A stretch of 40,664 nt of DNA from an uncultured bacterium (GTDB lineage: Bacteria; Bacteroidota; Bacteroidia; Bacteroidales; Marinifilaceae), in contig CAJMSX010000034.1 in the NCBI GenBank assembly GCA_905216195.1, positions 1-40,664 of the forward strand. Reading direction: 5' to 3'. The position numbers and the translations under genes were made by a program. The notes under the pieces were generated by a model. That model did no database searches and was not told the DNA's origin. It was given only the letters and a program-made list of their open reading frames with translations. Below, piece by piece: positions 24,809 through 34,088 of this stretch (the stretch's first letter is position 1; the number at the start of each line of letters is the position of its first letter).

Positions 24809-25951
24809 ATGAAGAAAGTTATTTTGTTTTCCCTTTTTTTATTGTTCGGTTTGTTTCTTTCTCAGATTTTCCCTTCTTATTTCGGAGAGGATTATGTCTT
24901 TTTCGAGAAAATTTTTAAAAATCTGATGTTTATTTGCCTGGCTTTTATTATGATCAATGTAGGGCGGGAGTTCGAATTGGACAAAAAAAGGTGGAAATCC
25001 TATGCAGAAGACTATTTTATTGCGATGGCTACGGCTGCCGTTCCCTGGATATTGGTAGCCGTATATTACATATATATTTTACCCTATAACGATTTGTCCT
25101 GGGATAAAAATCTGCTGGTCAGCCGGTTTGCGGCGCCGACCTCGGCGGGTATACTGTTTACCATGTTGGCGGCTGCAGGTCTGAAGAAGGAGTGGATCTA
25201 TAAAAAGACACAGGTGCTGGCTATTTTTGACGACTTGGATACGATTCTTTTGATGATTCCTTTACAGATTTTGATGATCGGTTTTAAGTGGCAGTTGTTC
25301 GTCGTGGTTTTGATCGTGTGTATTTTACTGTGGTTCGGCTGGAAGAAACTGAGTAGTCTGAATTTGCCTCAGTCCTGGAAGTCTATTGTCGTTTACGCCA
25401 TTTGTCTGGTGGCCGTTTGTGAAAGTATTTACTTGCTGAGTAAGTCGTTGATGGGGAGGGAGGGTGCGATTCACATCGAAGTGCTGTTACCGGCTTTTGT
25501 GCTGGGCATGGTGATGAAGACCCTACACAAAACGGGGAAATCCGAAGAACGGGCGGCTAATTTTATCTCCTATCTTTTTATGTTTCTGGTGGGCTTGAGT
25601 ACTCCTTTATTTATCGGGATAAATACGGACGCAGCCGGATTTCATATGCCGGGTTGGGGAGCGATAGCTTTTCACGTAGCTATGATTACTTTGTTATCCA
25701 ACCTTGGTAAAATGTTTCCCTTGTTTTTTTACAGGGACCGGAATATTCTGGAGCGATTGGCTTTGTCGATCGGAATGTTTACCCGGGGAGAGGTCGGTGC
25801 GGGCATTATTGTCATAGCTTTAAGTTATCAATTAGGAGGAATCGCCGTTATCGTATCTATACTCAGTTTGGTGTTGAACTTGATATTGACGGGATTTTTC
25901 GTGGTTGCCGTAAAGAATATATCGCAGCGGGTATACGGAGTGAAAGAGTAA
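24809..25951 (+). CDS. cation/proton antiporter, CPA family
   Basis: A 380-residue polytopic membrane protein with roughly 11-12 hydrophobic segments. It contains the conserved acidic pair in LAIFDDLDTILLMIP and the RFAAPTSAGILFTMLAAAG helix, which fit Na+/H+ or K+/H+ exchangers of the PF00999 type found in Bacteroidetes. It would exchange monovalent cations for protons across the inner membrane and help pH or sodium balance. The frame can be opened at TTG 24770, but ATG 24809 gives a normal MKKVILFS membrane start and is preferred. The ion specificity is not determined from sequence. Confidence 0.8.
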   Translation: MKKVILFSLFLLFGLFLSQIFPSYFGEDYVFFEKIFKNLMFICLAFIMINVGREFELDKKRWKSYAEDYFIAMATAAVPWILVAVYYIYILPYNDLSWDKNLLVSRFAAPTSAGILFTMLAAAGLKKEWIYKKTQVLAIFDDLDTILLMIPLQILMIGFKWQLFVVVLIVCILLWFGWKKLSSLNLPQSWKSIVVYAICLVAVCESIYLLSKSLMGREGAIHIEVLLPAFVLGMVMKTLHKTGKSEERAANFISYLFMFLVGLSTPLFIGINTDAAGFHMPGWGAIAFHVAMITLLSNLGKMFPLFFYRDRNILERLALSIGMFTRGEVGAGIIVIALSYQLGGIAVIVSILSLVLNLILTGFFVVAVKNISQRVYGVKE

Positions 25952-25958
25952 ACCTTTT

Positions 25959-25996
25959 CCCGAAAACGGGTCTTCCCTCCTTGCTTTTGCGGGAAG
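25959..25996. terminator. hairpins between convergent antiporter and PBP genes
   Basis: A small hairpin CCCG-AAAA-CGGG (25959-25970) and a second stem CTTCCC/GGGAAG (25972-25977 with 25991-25996) lie between two converging genes. Neither has a strong T-run; a terminator role is possible. Confidence 0.3.
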
Positions 25997-26024
25997 CGGG
26001 ACAGCGAAAGTCAGGCAGCGGATT

Positions 26025-28364
26025 TTACTCTTTCTTTTTCTTTTTAAACCAGTTCCCGATTTTACGGAACAAGCCTTTTCTTTCTTTTTTTACCGAAAGG
26101 GAATCGGCGGTTGTTTCCCGGAGTTTTCTTTTTTCCAGTTTTTGATTACCGATGCGTTCGAATAAATTCATGTGTTCTTTGAAGATCGGTTTTTCCGGAT
26201 GATCTGCGGAAAGAGAGACAAGAGGAAAGGACAACCGCTTCCAGTAGCCGTAGGTATGACTTTTCAGACAGGCCTGCATAAATAATCCGAAAGGGGGTAG
26301 GGCCATGTTTGCACCTTGTCCCAGGCGGATGGAATTAAAATGAATGTTGACGTCGTTGGCGCCTACCCGTATGCCTACCACAATGCGGGGAGTATAACCG
26401 ATAAACCAGCCGTCTACCTGATTTTGTGTAGTACCGGTTTTGCCGGCGATTTCGTTCTTCAGCCCGTAATTCGTCCGTAGCCGTCGTCCGGTTCCTTCAT
26501 CGACGACCGACATCAGGATATTGTTCATCAGGTGGGCTTCCCGGGCAGGGAGCGCTTGTTTGCTTTTAGGCGGGGGCGTTTGATAGATGATATTTCCATC
26601 CCGGTCTTTAATTTCCTGTAAATAATACGGTTCGACCAAAATACCGTTGTTGGCGAAACACATATAGGGTTTGACCATTTCGTAAAGGGGAATATCTGCT
26701 ACTCCTAAAGCCAGAGAGGGATATTGGGGCAATTCGGAATCGATGCCTACCTTCTGGGCATAGGAAAGGGTTTTTTCGATACCCGTTTGTAGCAGTACTT
26801 CGACGGCTATGGTATTGATGGATTTACTGAGCGCTCCTTTCAGCGTATAGAATCCCGTATAATCGTTGTCGGAATTCCGGGGAGTCCAGTCGTCATATTC
26901 ACTGTAGGTTTTTTGTTCGTTTTTATAATAGGCGTCCAAGCGGGCTCCGTAATGGATGGCTGCGCCGTATACGACCGGCTTGAATACGGAACCTACCTGA
27001 CGGGGAGCCGTTACTTGGTCGTACTGAAAATATTTATAGTCCAAATCGCCCACCCAGGCTTTTACTTTTCCGGTATTCGGCTCTATGGCCAGCATACCGG
27101 GATGGAGTATTTTCAGATAGTGTTTAAGGGAGTCGATGGAGGACATTTCCATTTTGGCTTCTCCCTGATATGGACTGTAAACCAGCATACTTTTTTTCTC
27201 ATTCATTTTTTCAAGTATGTCTTTCTCGGTCAGTCCCTGTTGTTTAAGGCTCAAATAAACCGGGCTGCTTTTGATGGCCCGATCCAATATGGCTTGATGG
27301 TGATCCCAGGGATTCTTTTTTCCCAGGTGGGAATAGAATTCGTCCTGTAGCTTCTTGATGTGGGTGGCGATGGCCTCTTCTGCATATCTTTGCATTTCTG
27401 CATCCAAAGTGGTCGTAAGAATAAGCCCGTCCTTGTATAAATTGTAAGCCGTGCCGTGAGTCAGGTTATAATCGTCCAGAATTTTTACAGCATCCTGTCT
27501 GATTTTTTCCCGCAGATAAGGAGCCGGGCCGGAATAGTGATTCAAGGCTTTATAATCCAATATCAGATCTTCTTTTTTCAGTTTTTCTCCCAGTGAGTCG
27601 TTCAGGAATTCGTATTTAATCATTTGATTAAGTACCGTGTTGCGCCTTTGTAAAGCTCTTTCCGGATGCAAGCGGGGATTATACCGCGAAGGGCCTTTCA
27701 GCATTCCGATCAGGGTGGCCGCCTGAGGAAGGGAGAGATCCCTGGCCGAAGTGGAGAAATATTTTTGAGCGGCACTTTCGATGCCGAAGGTTCTTTCGCC
27801 GAAAGAAACCGTATTCAGATAAAGGGTGAGAATTTCAGCTTTGGAATAAATATTTTCCAGTCGGTAAGCGGTAAAAATTTCTTTCAGTTTGATGACCGGC
27901 ATAAAGGTTACCTGCTGTTCTTCCCGGGGATATAGATTTTTAGCCAATTGCTGGCTCAGGGTACTTCCCCCTCCGGAACTGCGGTCTCCCAGCAAAAGGG
28001 TTTTAAAAAATACGCGCAGGAGACTGATTTTATCGATCCCCTTGTGTTCATAGAACCGGACATCTTCGGTAGCGATCAAGGCATCGACGGCGTGGTGGGA
28101 AATGCTGTCAAATTTGACATTTGTACGGTTTTCAATGTAATATTTACCTAATACCTCCCCATCTTCACTGTAGAGTTCGGAAGCTTCATAATTTCGGATA
28201 TTTCGGAGTTCGTTGTAATCCGGCAGGGGACCCCACAATCCTTTATATACCGAGTAGACAAATAATCCCAGCACTATTCCCGCTATCAGACATAGGAATA
28301 CTGCATATTTGAAAAGGGTGAAACGGAGATTCTTTTTTTGCTTCTTTCTTCTTTTTTTCGCCAT
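26025..28364 (-). CDS. penicillin-binding protein 1A, bifunctional peptidoglycan synthase
   Basis: A class A penicillin-binding protein that polymerises glycan strands and cross-links peptides in the periplasm. From the start chosen here it has 779 residues: a basic cytoplasmic stretch (MAKKRRKKQKK), one membrane anchor (~18-40), a GT51 transglycosylase domain (TEDVRFYEHKGID, Glu100; GGSTLSQQLAKNL), and a transpeptidase domain with Ser459-x-x-Lys462 (GSVFK), Ser515-Ile-Asn517 and Lys642-Thr-Gly. The frame extends upstream to 28418, but a minus-strand -7 box at 28384-28391 lies inside that extension, so translation must begin at 28364. The C-terminus is a long basic tail ending in KKKKE. It is divergent from adk. 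Confidence 0.95.
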   Translation of the reverse strand: MAKKRRKKQKKNLRFTLFKYAVFLCLIAGIVLGLFVYSVYKGLWGPLPDYNELRNIRNYEASELYSEDGEVLGKYYIENRTNVKFDSISHHAVDALIATEDVRFYEHKGIDKISLLRVFFKTLLLGDRSSGGGSTLSQQLAKNLYPREEQQVTFMPVIKLKEIFTAYRLENIYSKAEILTLYLNTVSFGERTFGIESAAQKYFSTSARDLSLPQAATLIGMLKGPSRYNPRLHPERALQRRNTVLNQMIKYEFLNDSLGEKLKKEDLILDYKALNHYSGPAPYLREKIRQDAVKILDDYNLTHGTAYNLYKDGLILTTTLDAEMQRYAEEAIATHIKKLQDEFYSHLGKKNPWDHHQAILDRAIKSSPVYLSLKQQGLTEKDILEKMNEKKSMLVYSPYQGEAKMEMSSIDSLKHYLKILHPGMLAIEPNTGKVKAWVGDLDYKYFQYDQVTAPRQVGSVFKPVVYGAAIHYGARLDAYYKNEQKTYSEYDDWTPRNSDNDYTGFYTLKGALSKSINTIAVEVLLQTGIEKTLSYAQKVGIDSELPQYPSLALGVADIPLYEMVKPYMCFANNGILVEPYYLQEIKDRDGNIIYQTPPPKSKQALPAREAHLMNNILMSVVDEGTGRRLRTNYGLKNEIAGKTGTTQNQVDGWFIGYTPRIVVGIRVGANDVNIHFNSIRLGQGANMALPPFGLFMQACLKSHTYGYWKRLSFPLVSLSADHPEKPIFKEHMNLFERIGNQKLEKRKLRETTADSLSVKKERKGLFRKIGNWFKKKKKE

Positions 28365-28383
28365 TTTTTCCCGGATTGATGTA

Positions 28384-28391
28384 CAAAGATA
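28384..28391 (-). promoter_or_regulatory. -7 promoter box for the PBP1A gene
   Basis: Minus-strand TATCTTTG, a perfect -7 box, about 20 bp upstream of the ATG at 28364. It decides the start codon because the longer frame would begin upstream of the promoter. The leader is only ~13 nt. Confidence 0.65.
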
Positions 28392-28447
28392 CAAAATGTT
28401 GAGATTTAACACCTTCAAGCCGGTTAAATTATTGGGAGAGGATTTTG

Positions 28448-28478
28448 TTTGTTTTTGGTTTTTTAGTGTTTATCTTTG
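28448..28478 (+). promoter_or_regulatory. Bacteroidetes-type promoter for adk
   Basis: TTTG at 28448-28451 and TATCTTTG at 28471-28478 are separated by 19 bp, an ideal -33/-7 pair. The adk ATG is 25 bp beyond the -7 box. Confidence 0.75.
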
Positions 28479-28503
28479 ACAAAAACTTATTAATACAAAA
28501 AAC

Positions 28504-29070
28504 ATGTTAAATATAGCTTTATTTGGACCTCCGTGTGCGGGTAAAGGCACACAGGCCAAACGGATCATGGCCAAATACAATCTGGCGCATCTTTCTACCG
28601 GAGATATGATCCGCAAGGAAATCGCCGAGGGTACGGAATTGGGTAAAATGGCCACTCAAATTATCAATAGCGGACAATTGCTTTCGGATGAGTTTGTAAT
28701 TCGACTGATCGAAGACAGTATGGCGAACCACCCGGGAGTGAACGGTTTCTTATTCGACGGATTTCCCCGTACGGTAGCTCAGGCGGAGAAGCTGGACGAA
28801 ATGTTGGCTGCTGCCGGTGAACCGCTGAAATGTTTGCTGAGCATCGAAGTTCCGGTGGAGGAACTGAAGAGACGGATGATGGAGCGGGCCAAGATAGAAG
28901 GCCGGGCCGACGATAATGAGGAGGCGATTAACAATCGTTTTAAGGAATATCATGCAAAAACCGTTCCGGTAGCACATCATTATGAAAAGATTTGCCATAC
29001 GGTAAAGGGTGACGGTACCATGGACGAAGTATTTGAGGAAATTACCGGCATAATCGAAAAAGTAAAATAA
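28504..29070 (+). CDS. adk: adenylate kinase
   Basis: Adenylate kinase interconverts ATP + AMP and 2 ADP, balancing adenine nucleotides in the cytoplasm. The 188-residue product is the short form with a small lid. The P-loop is GPPCAGKGTQ, the AMP-binding region includes HLSTGDMIRKEI and FLFDGFPRTVAQAE, and the lid/closing arginines lie in KIEGRADDNEEAINNRF. The gene has its own strong promoter and its own terminator, so it is monocistronic. Confidence 0.97.
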   Translation: MLNIALFGPPCAGKGTQAKRIMAKYNLAHLSTGDMIRKEIAEGTELGKMATQIINSGQLLSDEFVIRLIEDSMANHPGVNGFLFDGFPRTVAQAEKLDEMLAAAGEPLKCLLSIEVPVEELKRRMMERAKIEGRADDNEEAINNRFKEYHAKTVPVAHHYEKICHTVKGDGTMDEVFEEITGIIEKVK

Positions 29071-29088
29071 CCGGCGGTGTATTCTATC

Positions 29089-29118
29089 GGGTGAGGTTCT
29101 CCTCACTTCACCCTTTTT
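29089..29118 (+). terminator. adk rho-independent terminator
   Basis: GGGTGA (29089-29094) pairs with TCACCC (29108-29113), followed by TTTTT. An alternative inner hairpin GTGAGG/CCTCAC (29091-29106) overlaps it. It begins 18 bp after the adk stop codon. Confidence 0.65.
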
Positions 29119-29214
29119 GTCTCCTCCGCCTTTTTCCGGTTTGCGGTAGTCTATGGGAAGCGGGCCGGATTTTCGGTTTCTCTTCGAAAGTTGCCGCCCC
29201 TTGGAGGAAAAATA

Positions 29215-29252
29215 AAAACCTGTCCGGGTGAATTCCGGACAGGCTTTTTTTA
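29215..29252. terminator. bidirectional terminator between adk and tkt
   Basis: CCTGTCCGG (29219-29227) and CCGGACAGG (29235-29243) form a perfect 9-bp stem with a 7-nt loop. It is preceded by an A-run and followed by CTTTTTTT, so it works in both directions. It lies 14 bp beyond the tkt stop and serves as the tkt terminator. Confidence 0.85.
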
Positions 29253-29265
29253 GGGATGGGGCAAA

Positions 29266-31296
29266 TTATTTATGCAGCATTTCGCAGATTTCCCCATAAA
29301 TATTTTCTCCGGTAAAACCGAATTTTTCATCTAAAACTTTAGCGGGAGCGGAATATCCGAAGTGAGATACTCCGTGAATTTTCCCGTTGCTTCCGACGAG
29401 TCCTTCCAGGGTAACGGGAAGACCGGCCGTTAATCCGAAACGGGGAATATTTGCCGGAATGATTTCTTGCTGATACTCCTGCGTTTGTTGTTTAAAAAGT
29501 CCTTCAGAAATCACGGAAACCACCTGAGTGACGATGCCTTTCCTGTCTTTCAACAACTGAGCGGCTTCGGCCAGTGTGGAAACTTCGGAGCCGGAGGCAA
29601 GGAGAACGGCTTCCGGACTTTCCCCGGTTTTAAGCACTATATAGGCGCCTTTTTCCGCTTTCAAAGCTTCCTTATACCGGTTACTTCCGGGCAGGTCCGT
29701 AATGTTTTGTCTGGAAAGCAGCAAAGCGGTGGGTGTATGCGTATTTTCCATCGCCATTTTCCAGGCTACTGAAGTTTCTGCTGCGTCCGCAGGGCGTAAG
29801 GCGAGCAAACTCATTTTTCCGGAATGGTTTTCCAGCTTTTCCAACAGACGGATTTGGGCTTCCTGTTCGATGGGTTGGTGGGTAGGGCCGTCTTCTCCTA
29901 CCCGGAAAGCGTCGTGGCTCCAGATGTATTTAACGGGTACTTCCATCAGCGCGGCCAGGCGGACTGCGGGTTTCATATAATCGGAAAAAACGAAGAAAGT
30001 GCCGCAGGCGACAAATATACCGCCGTGTAAAGCGATTCCGTTACAAATGGAAGCCATGGTCAGTTCAGCTACTCCGGCTTGTAGAAAAGCCCCGCTGAAA
30101 TCTCCTTTGACCAGAGGCCGGGCGCCTCCTTTGAGAAAGCCGTCCGTTTTGTCGGAATTGGATAAGTCTGCAGAACTGACAATCATATTTTCTACTTGCT
30201 TTGCCAGTTCGGCCAGAACATCGGCAGAGGCCGAACGCGTGGCGATGTTGGCTTTGTGACGGATAGCTTCGTAGTCGATTTCCGGCAGCTCCCCGGAAAT
30301 GAATTTACGGTATTTGGCCGCCAGTTCCGGATGGGCTGCTTCCCAGGCTGCCTGTTCTGCTTTTTTCTTCTTTACATAGGCTCTTTTTTCTTCGAGAGCT
30401 TTCCGGTAGAGTTCCTTTACTTCAGGGAAAATTACAAACGGATTTTTCGGATCTCCTCCCAGGTTCTCAACCGTTTTTTCAAAGGAAGCGCCTGCTCCGG
30501 AAAGAGGTTGTCCGTGGGTGGATACTTTATTGGAAAAATCTTCGCCTTCGGGTCCGACAGCTCCTTTCCCCATCAACGTTTTACCGATGATCAGAGTGGG
30601 ACGTTCGGTTTCGGCTCCGGCCGCTGTCAGGGCTTCCCGAATCTGACCGGCATCATTTCCATCGATGGTGAGTACGTTCCATCCCCAGGCTTCGTATTTT
30701 TCCGCCGTATTTTCCGCTGTAACTTCCTCCACGGTAGTCGAAAGCTGGATGTTATTGGAATCGTAGAACATAATCAGGTTGGATAAACCCAGTGCTCCGG
30801 CAATCCGGCCAGCTCCCTGAGAGATTTCTTCCTGGATTCCTCCGTCAGAAATAAAGGCATAAGTTTTATGAGACATCCATTCTCCGAAACGGGCAACCAG
30901 GAATCTTTCGGCTATGGCGGCTCCAACCGCCATGGTGTGTCCCTGTCCCAGAGGACCGGAGGTATTTTCTATACCCCGTCGGCGGTCTACTTCGGGATGG
31001 CCCGGAGTTACACTGTTCCATTGACGGAAATTCCGCAGGTCGTCCATACTATAGGTGCCGACCATACTCAATACGGCGTATAACATGGAAGACATATGCC
31101 CCGGATCGAGGAAAAAACGGTCCCGGTTGGGCCAGGTCATATCATCCGGATCGAAACGAAGAAATTCCGAATACAATACGTTTATGAAATCCGCACCGCC
31201 CATAGCGCCTCCGGGATGGCCCGATTTGGCTTTTTCCACCATGGAAGCTGATAAAATACGGATATTGTCTGCTGCTCTGTTTATGGTTTTATCCAT
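29266..31296 (-). CDS. tkt: transketolase
   Basis: Transketolase transfers two-carbon ketol units between sugar phosphates using thiamine diphosphate, linking glycolysis and the non-oxidative pentose phosphate pathway. The 676-residue length is normal. The N-terminal signature NRAADNIRILSASMVEKAKSGHPGG and the thiamine diphosphate-binding stretch beginning SDGGIQEEISQG (from residue 150, ending with YDSNN) are present. The pyrimidine-domain block HDAFRVGEDGPTHQPIEQ, with its catalytic His and Glu region, is also intact. It has a -7 box at 31329-31336 and a strong terminator, so it is likely monocistronic. Confidence 0.97.
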   Translation of the reverse strand: MDKTINRAADNIRILSASMVEKAKSGHPGGAMGGADFINVLYSEFLRFDPDDMTWPNRDRFFLDPGHMSSMLYAVLSMVGTYSMDDLRNFRQWNSVTPGHPEVDRRRGIENTSGPLGQGHTMAVGAAIAERFLVARFGEWMSHKTYAFISDGGIQEEISQGAGRIAGALGLSNLIMFYDSNNIQLSTTVEEVTAENTAEKYEAWGWNVLTIDGNDAGQIREALTAAGAETERPTLIIGKTLMGKGAVGPEGEDFSNKVSTHGQPLSGAGASFEKTVENLGGDPKNPFVIFPEVKELYRKALEEKRAYVKKKKAEQAAWEAAHPELAAKYRKFISGELPEIDYEAIRHKANIATRSASADVLAELAKQVENMIVSSADLSNSDKTDGFLKGGARPLVKGDFSGAFLQAGVAELTMASICNGIALHGGIFVACGTFFVFSDYMKPAVRLAALMEVPVKYIWSHDAFRVGEDGPTHQPIEQEAQIRLLEKLENHSGKMSLLALRPADAAETSVAWKMAMENTHTPTALLLSRQNITDLPGSNRYKEALKAEKGAYIVLKTGESPEAVLLASGSEVSTLAEAAQLLKDRKGIVTQVVSVISEGLFKQQTQEYQQEIIPANIPRFGLTAGLPVTLEGLVGSNGKIHGVSHFGYSAPAKVLDEKFGFTGENIYGEICEMLHK

Positions 31297-31328
31297 GTCT
31301 GTAGGTTTGATAATTAATTTAAGTGTTA

Positions 31329-31336
31329 CAAAGGTA
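31329..31336 (-). promoter_or_regulatory. -7 promoter box for tkt
   Basis: Minus-strand TACCTTTG, matching TAnnTTTG, 32 bp upstream of the tkt ATG. No clear -33 element. Confidence 0.6.
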
Positions 31337-31401
31337 CAAAATTAATAGATAAGCGGCCCGTTCCCCGGGGAGAGGATTTTTGCCGCAGGTTTATCGGTTG
31401 C

Positions 31402-33936
31402 TTAAAAGTTTTTGTCTTTATAAAGATTTTCCCACCAGGCCGGCTGATCTTTCAGGTATTTGTCGAAATACGCCAGGATGGTATTGTTCCATAAAATCCG
31501 TTGCTGATAATCCAACACATGATGGTCGGCGTCTTTAACGAATACCATTTCCACGTCCTTCCCCAGGAGTTTCAGAGCCGTATAGAATTGCATGCTTTGA
31601 GCCGTGGGGACATTGGTATCTTTGGTGCCGTGGATCAGCAATATGGGGTTATGCGCTTTATCGGCGCTGTATAACGGACTTTGGTCCACATAAATGTCTT
31701 TCCGGTTCCAGGGGAAAGCATATGCGGTGGCGTTGGTACTGTAGGTATATCCCCAATAACCGTCTCCCCAATAGCCGTCCAGGGAGGAAATTCCCGCGTG
31801 CGAGATGGCGCAGGCGAAAATATCGGAATGAGTGGTCAGATACATGGTGGTGAATCCGCCGTAGGAGGCTCCGATGCAACCTACTTTTTCCGCATCGATA
31901 AAGGGATGGGCTTTGATGAAGGCTTTGGTGGCGCTGATAATCTCGTCACCGGTGATTTTTCCCCAGTTATTCTGATGACGGGCGGAGAATTCCTGTCCGT
32001 AACCGATGGTCCCCGAAGGTTGTAGTACATATACTACATATCCGTTGGCTGCATATAAGTTGCAAGGATATCGCCCACCGAAGCTTCGGTCCACAGGGGT
32101 CGTACCCCCATAATAGTGAACGATTAACGGATATTTTTTATTCGGATCGAAATGGGGCGGCAGGTAAAAGCGCCCATCAATAAGCGTTCCTTTTTTATAG
32201 GAATATTTCCAGTCTTTCACCTCCCCGAATTCGATGTTTTCGAATTGCTGTTTTACCGGATTTTCCCAAAGGGAAGCTTTCTGATCATTCAGATCGAGGG
32301 TATACAGTACGGGCGGATAGGATACATCCGACCCGAGGTACATCATTTGTAAACTGTTTTCCGGAATGCTTATTTGCTGAATGATGTCTCCCGGACATTC
32401 GATCCGGCTGATTTTTCCGTCTGCGGTATGATAAGCGAACAGACGTACGTAATCGGCATCGGCTGCGGTAAAATAGATGTTCCCGTTTTTATGCCACACA
32501 TAGTTATTGACGGAGGGGTTGAAATCCCGGGTAATGGGATTGACCTGCCGGGATTGCAGATCGTAAATGTAGAGCTGGGAATCGTATTGGTTAACGATGG
32601 GGTTTTTACCGATATTTTCCCCGATTTTACCGAAAGCCGAAGGTCCCCCGCTCACGAGCAACTGTTTCCCGTTCGGAGAAAAGGAACAAGAGATGCTGAA
32701 CAAACGGTTTTTCCAAAGAGTGTCCGTTTTCAACGTGTGCATATTCATCAGGTAAATATTTTGCTTGGTATAAGGGAATTCATTGTAGTCGGGCCGGGAA
32801 GTGGAGAAGAGAATTTGGCTCCCGTCCGGACTGATATCCATCAGGGAAGCGGATAAATTTCCCCAAGTGAGGCGGGAATGCAAACCGGTAGCGAAATCGT
32901 ATTTACATAAGGAAGAACGATACCGGTAATATGGCTGACGGTCTTCGATCCCGTCCAGTTTGCGGAGTTGCCAGTTCGATTCTCCGTAGTTTTTTCCGGA
33001 ACTGTAAATGAGGTATGACCGGTCGGGCGACCAGGTATAATTTTGGATTTCCGGGTCTTCTTTGATAAGGCAGCGGATTTCTTTTTTCTCCGGGTCATAG
33101 CTGTATAGGGAATTGCCTTTGCCTTCTTTCTGCAGGTAAGAGATCTGGTCTTTTCCGGGGATCCATTGCGGAGAAAGACCGGTTGCAAAAGCATAAAGGA
33201 CTTCTTTGTCACTCACCCGGTAAACGAGCGTATTGGTAAAGCCTTTCCCGTCGATATTTTCCCGGGATCTGAGCAATACGTATTTCCCGCTGGGTGAAAG
33301 GGAAGCCCCGGTAATTCTGTTTCCGTTCAAGATATCGTATAGGTCCAAACCGTGACGGGGAGATAAAGAGAAAACGACGTTTTTCCCGTCTTTAGGCAAC
33401 GTAGGGGAAAAGGATGCCGAGAATACTTTACCTCCATAGGTGACGGTTTTTACGATAATGCGGTGTTTACCGGGTATAAGCTCGCAGAATATGCTCCTGT
33501 GGGCAGGTTTTTTATCCGTATAGGTTAATTTCTTTTTGCCGTCGATATAGACTTCGGCGCTGCCGAAAAATTTGAATGTAAATTCCCCTTTGGTCCATCG
33601 GTCGTTTGAAAGGTAAACGGCGTAATAATTCAGTTCGGGTTTTTGTCCGGCGGTCGCTGCCAGAACGGTATCCGCTTCCATGCGGGCTTTGCTCCATTGC
33701 AGATCCCGAAAGCGGTTTTCCGGACGGTCGGCGTCCGGTATCAAATCATGGATGTTGATACTCATGTATTCCAGAAAGAGATTTTCGGTAAATACCTGAT
33801 TATCGACATTTTTGAATTGACTTAAAGCGGGCTTTTCTATCCGGACGGGGGTAAGGGCCAGCCATTCCCCTACCGTTTGCGCTCCGGCCGTCAGAGAACA
33901 GGCCAGCAAGAGGGATAAAAGAAAGTTTGTCTTCAT
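31402..33936 (-). CDS. S9 family prolyl oligopeptidase-type exported peptidase
   Basis: An 844-residue serine peptidase with a standard signal peptide (cleavage likely after TAGA, residue ~19), so it is periplasmic or surface-exposed but not a lipoprotein, unlike the S9 enzyme at 1608-3680. Residues ~190-560 carry beta-propeller repeats (SPSGKYVLL, SPDRSYLIY, SPDGSQILF, SPNGKQLLV). The C-terminal hydrolase domain has the nucleophile GASYGGF (Ser691), Asp773 in HGTKD and the His of DADHHV (805/806). The domain order resembles DPP IV/prolyl oligopeptidase relatives of Bacteroidetes. The specificity is not readable. A -7 box lies at 34000-34007. Confidence 0.9.
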   Translation of the reverse strand: MKTNFLLSLLLACSLTAGAQTVGEWLALTPVRIEKPALSQFKNVDNQVFTENLFLEYMSINIHDLIPDADRPENRFRDLQWSKARMEADTVLAATAGQKPELNYYAVYLSNDRWTKGEFTFKFFGSAEVYIDGKKKLTYTDKKPAHRSIFCELIPGKHRIIVKTVTYGGKVFSASFSPTLPKDGKNVVFSLSPRHGLDLYDILNGNRITGASLSPSGKYVLLRSRENIDGKGFTNTLVYRVSDKEVLYAFATGLSPQWIPGKDQISYLQKEGKGNSLYSYDPEKKEIRCLIKEDPEIQNYTWSPDRSYLIYSSGKNYGESNWQLRKLDGIEDRQPYYRYRSSLCKYDFATGLHSRLTWGNLSASLMDISPDGSQILFSTSRPDYNEFPYTKQNIYLMNMHTLKTDTLWKNRLFSISCSFSPNGKQLLVSGGPSAFGKIGENIGKNPIVNQYDSQLYIYDLQSRQVNPITRDFNPSVNNYVWHKNGNIYFTAADADYVRLFAYHTADGKISRIECPGDIIQQISIPENSLQMMYLGSDVSYPPVLYTLDLNDQKASLWENPVKQQFENIEFGEVKDWKYSYKKGTLIDGRFYLPPHFDPNKKYPLIVHYYGGTTPVDRSFGGRYPCNLYAANGYVVYVLQPSGTIGYGQEFSARHQNNWGKITGDEIISATKAFIKAHPFIDAEKVGCIGASYGGFTTMYLTTHSDIFACAISHAGISSLDGYWGDGYWGYTYSTNATAYAFPWNRKDIYVDQSPLYSADKAHNPILLIHGTKDTNVPTAQSMQFYTALKLLGKDVEMVFVKDADHHVLDYQQRILWNNTILAYFDKYLKDQPAWWENLYKDKNF

Positions 33937-33999
33937 GGTTTCAGTGTTTTGATCTAAGAGGATTTATTTTTATACGTTCCTTATTTTTCTAAACGTCCA

Positions 34000-34007
34000 C
34001 AAAGATA
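34000..34007 (-). promoter_or_regulatory. -7 promoter box for the second S9 peptidase
   Basis: Minus-strand TATCTTTG, a perfect -7 box, 63 bp upstream of the peptidase ATG. It is back to back with the plus-strand box at 34018. Confidence 0.6.
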
Positions 34008-34017
34008 AAAATTATAT

Positions 34018-34025
34018 TAATTTTG
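34018..34025 (+). promoter_or_regulatory. -7 promoter box for the SPOR lipoprotein
   Basis: TAATTTTG matches TAnnTTTG, 63 bp before the ATG at 34089. It is only 10 bp from the divergent minus-strand box, so the two promoters probably compete for polymerase. Confidence 0.55.
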
Positions 34026-34088
34026 CAGATGCTAACGCACCTAAAGTTATTGCATGCATAAAAAATGGTATAAAGTAAAGAAGTAAGT

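Noticed and set aside
31362..31371. Palindrome TCCCCGGGGA upstream of the second S9 peptidase's stop side
   Set aside because: A hairpin from it would have no loop and no T-run follows; probably chance in a GC-rich spot.
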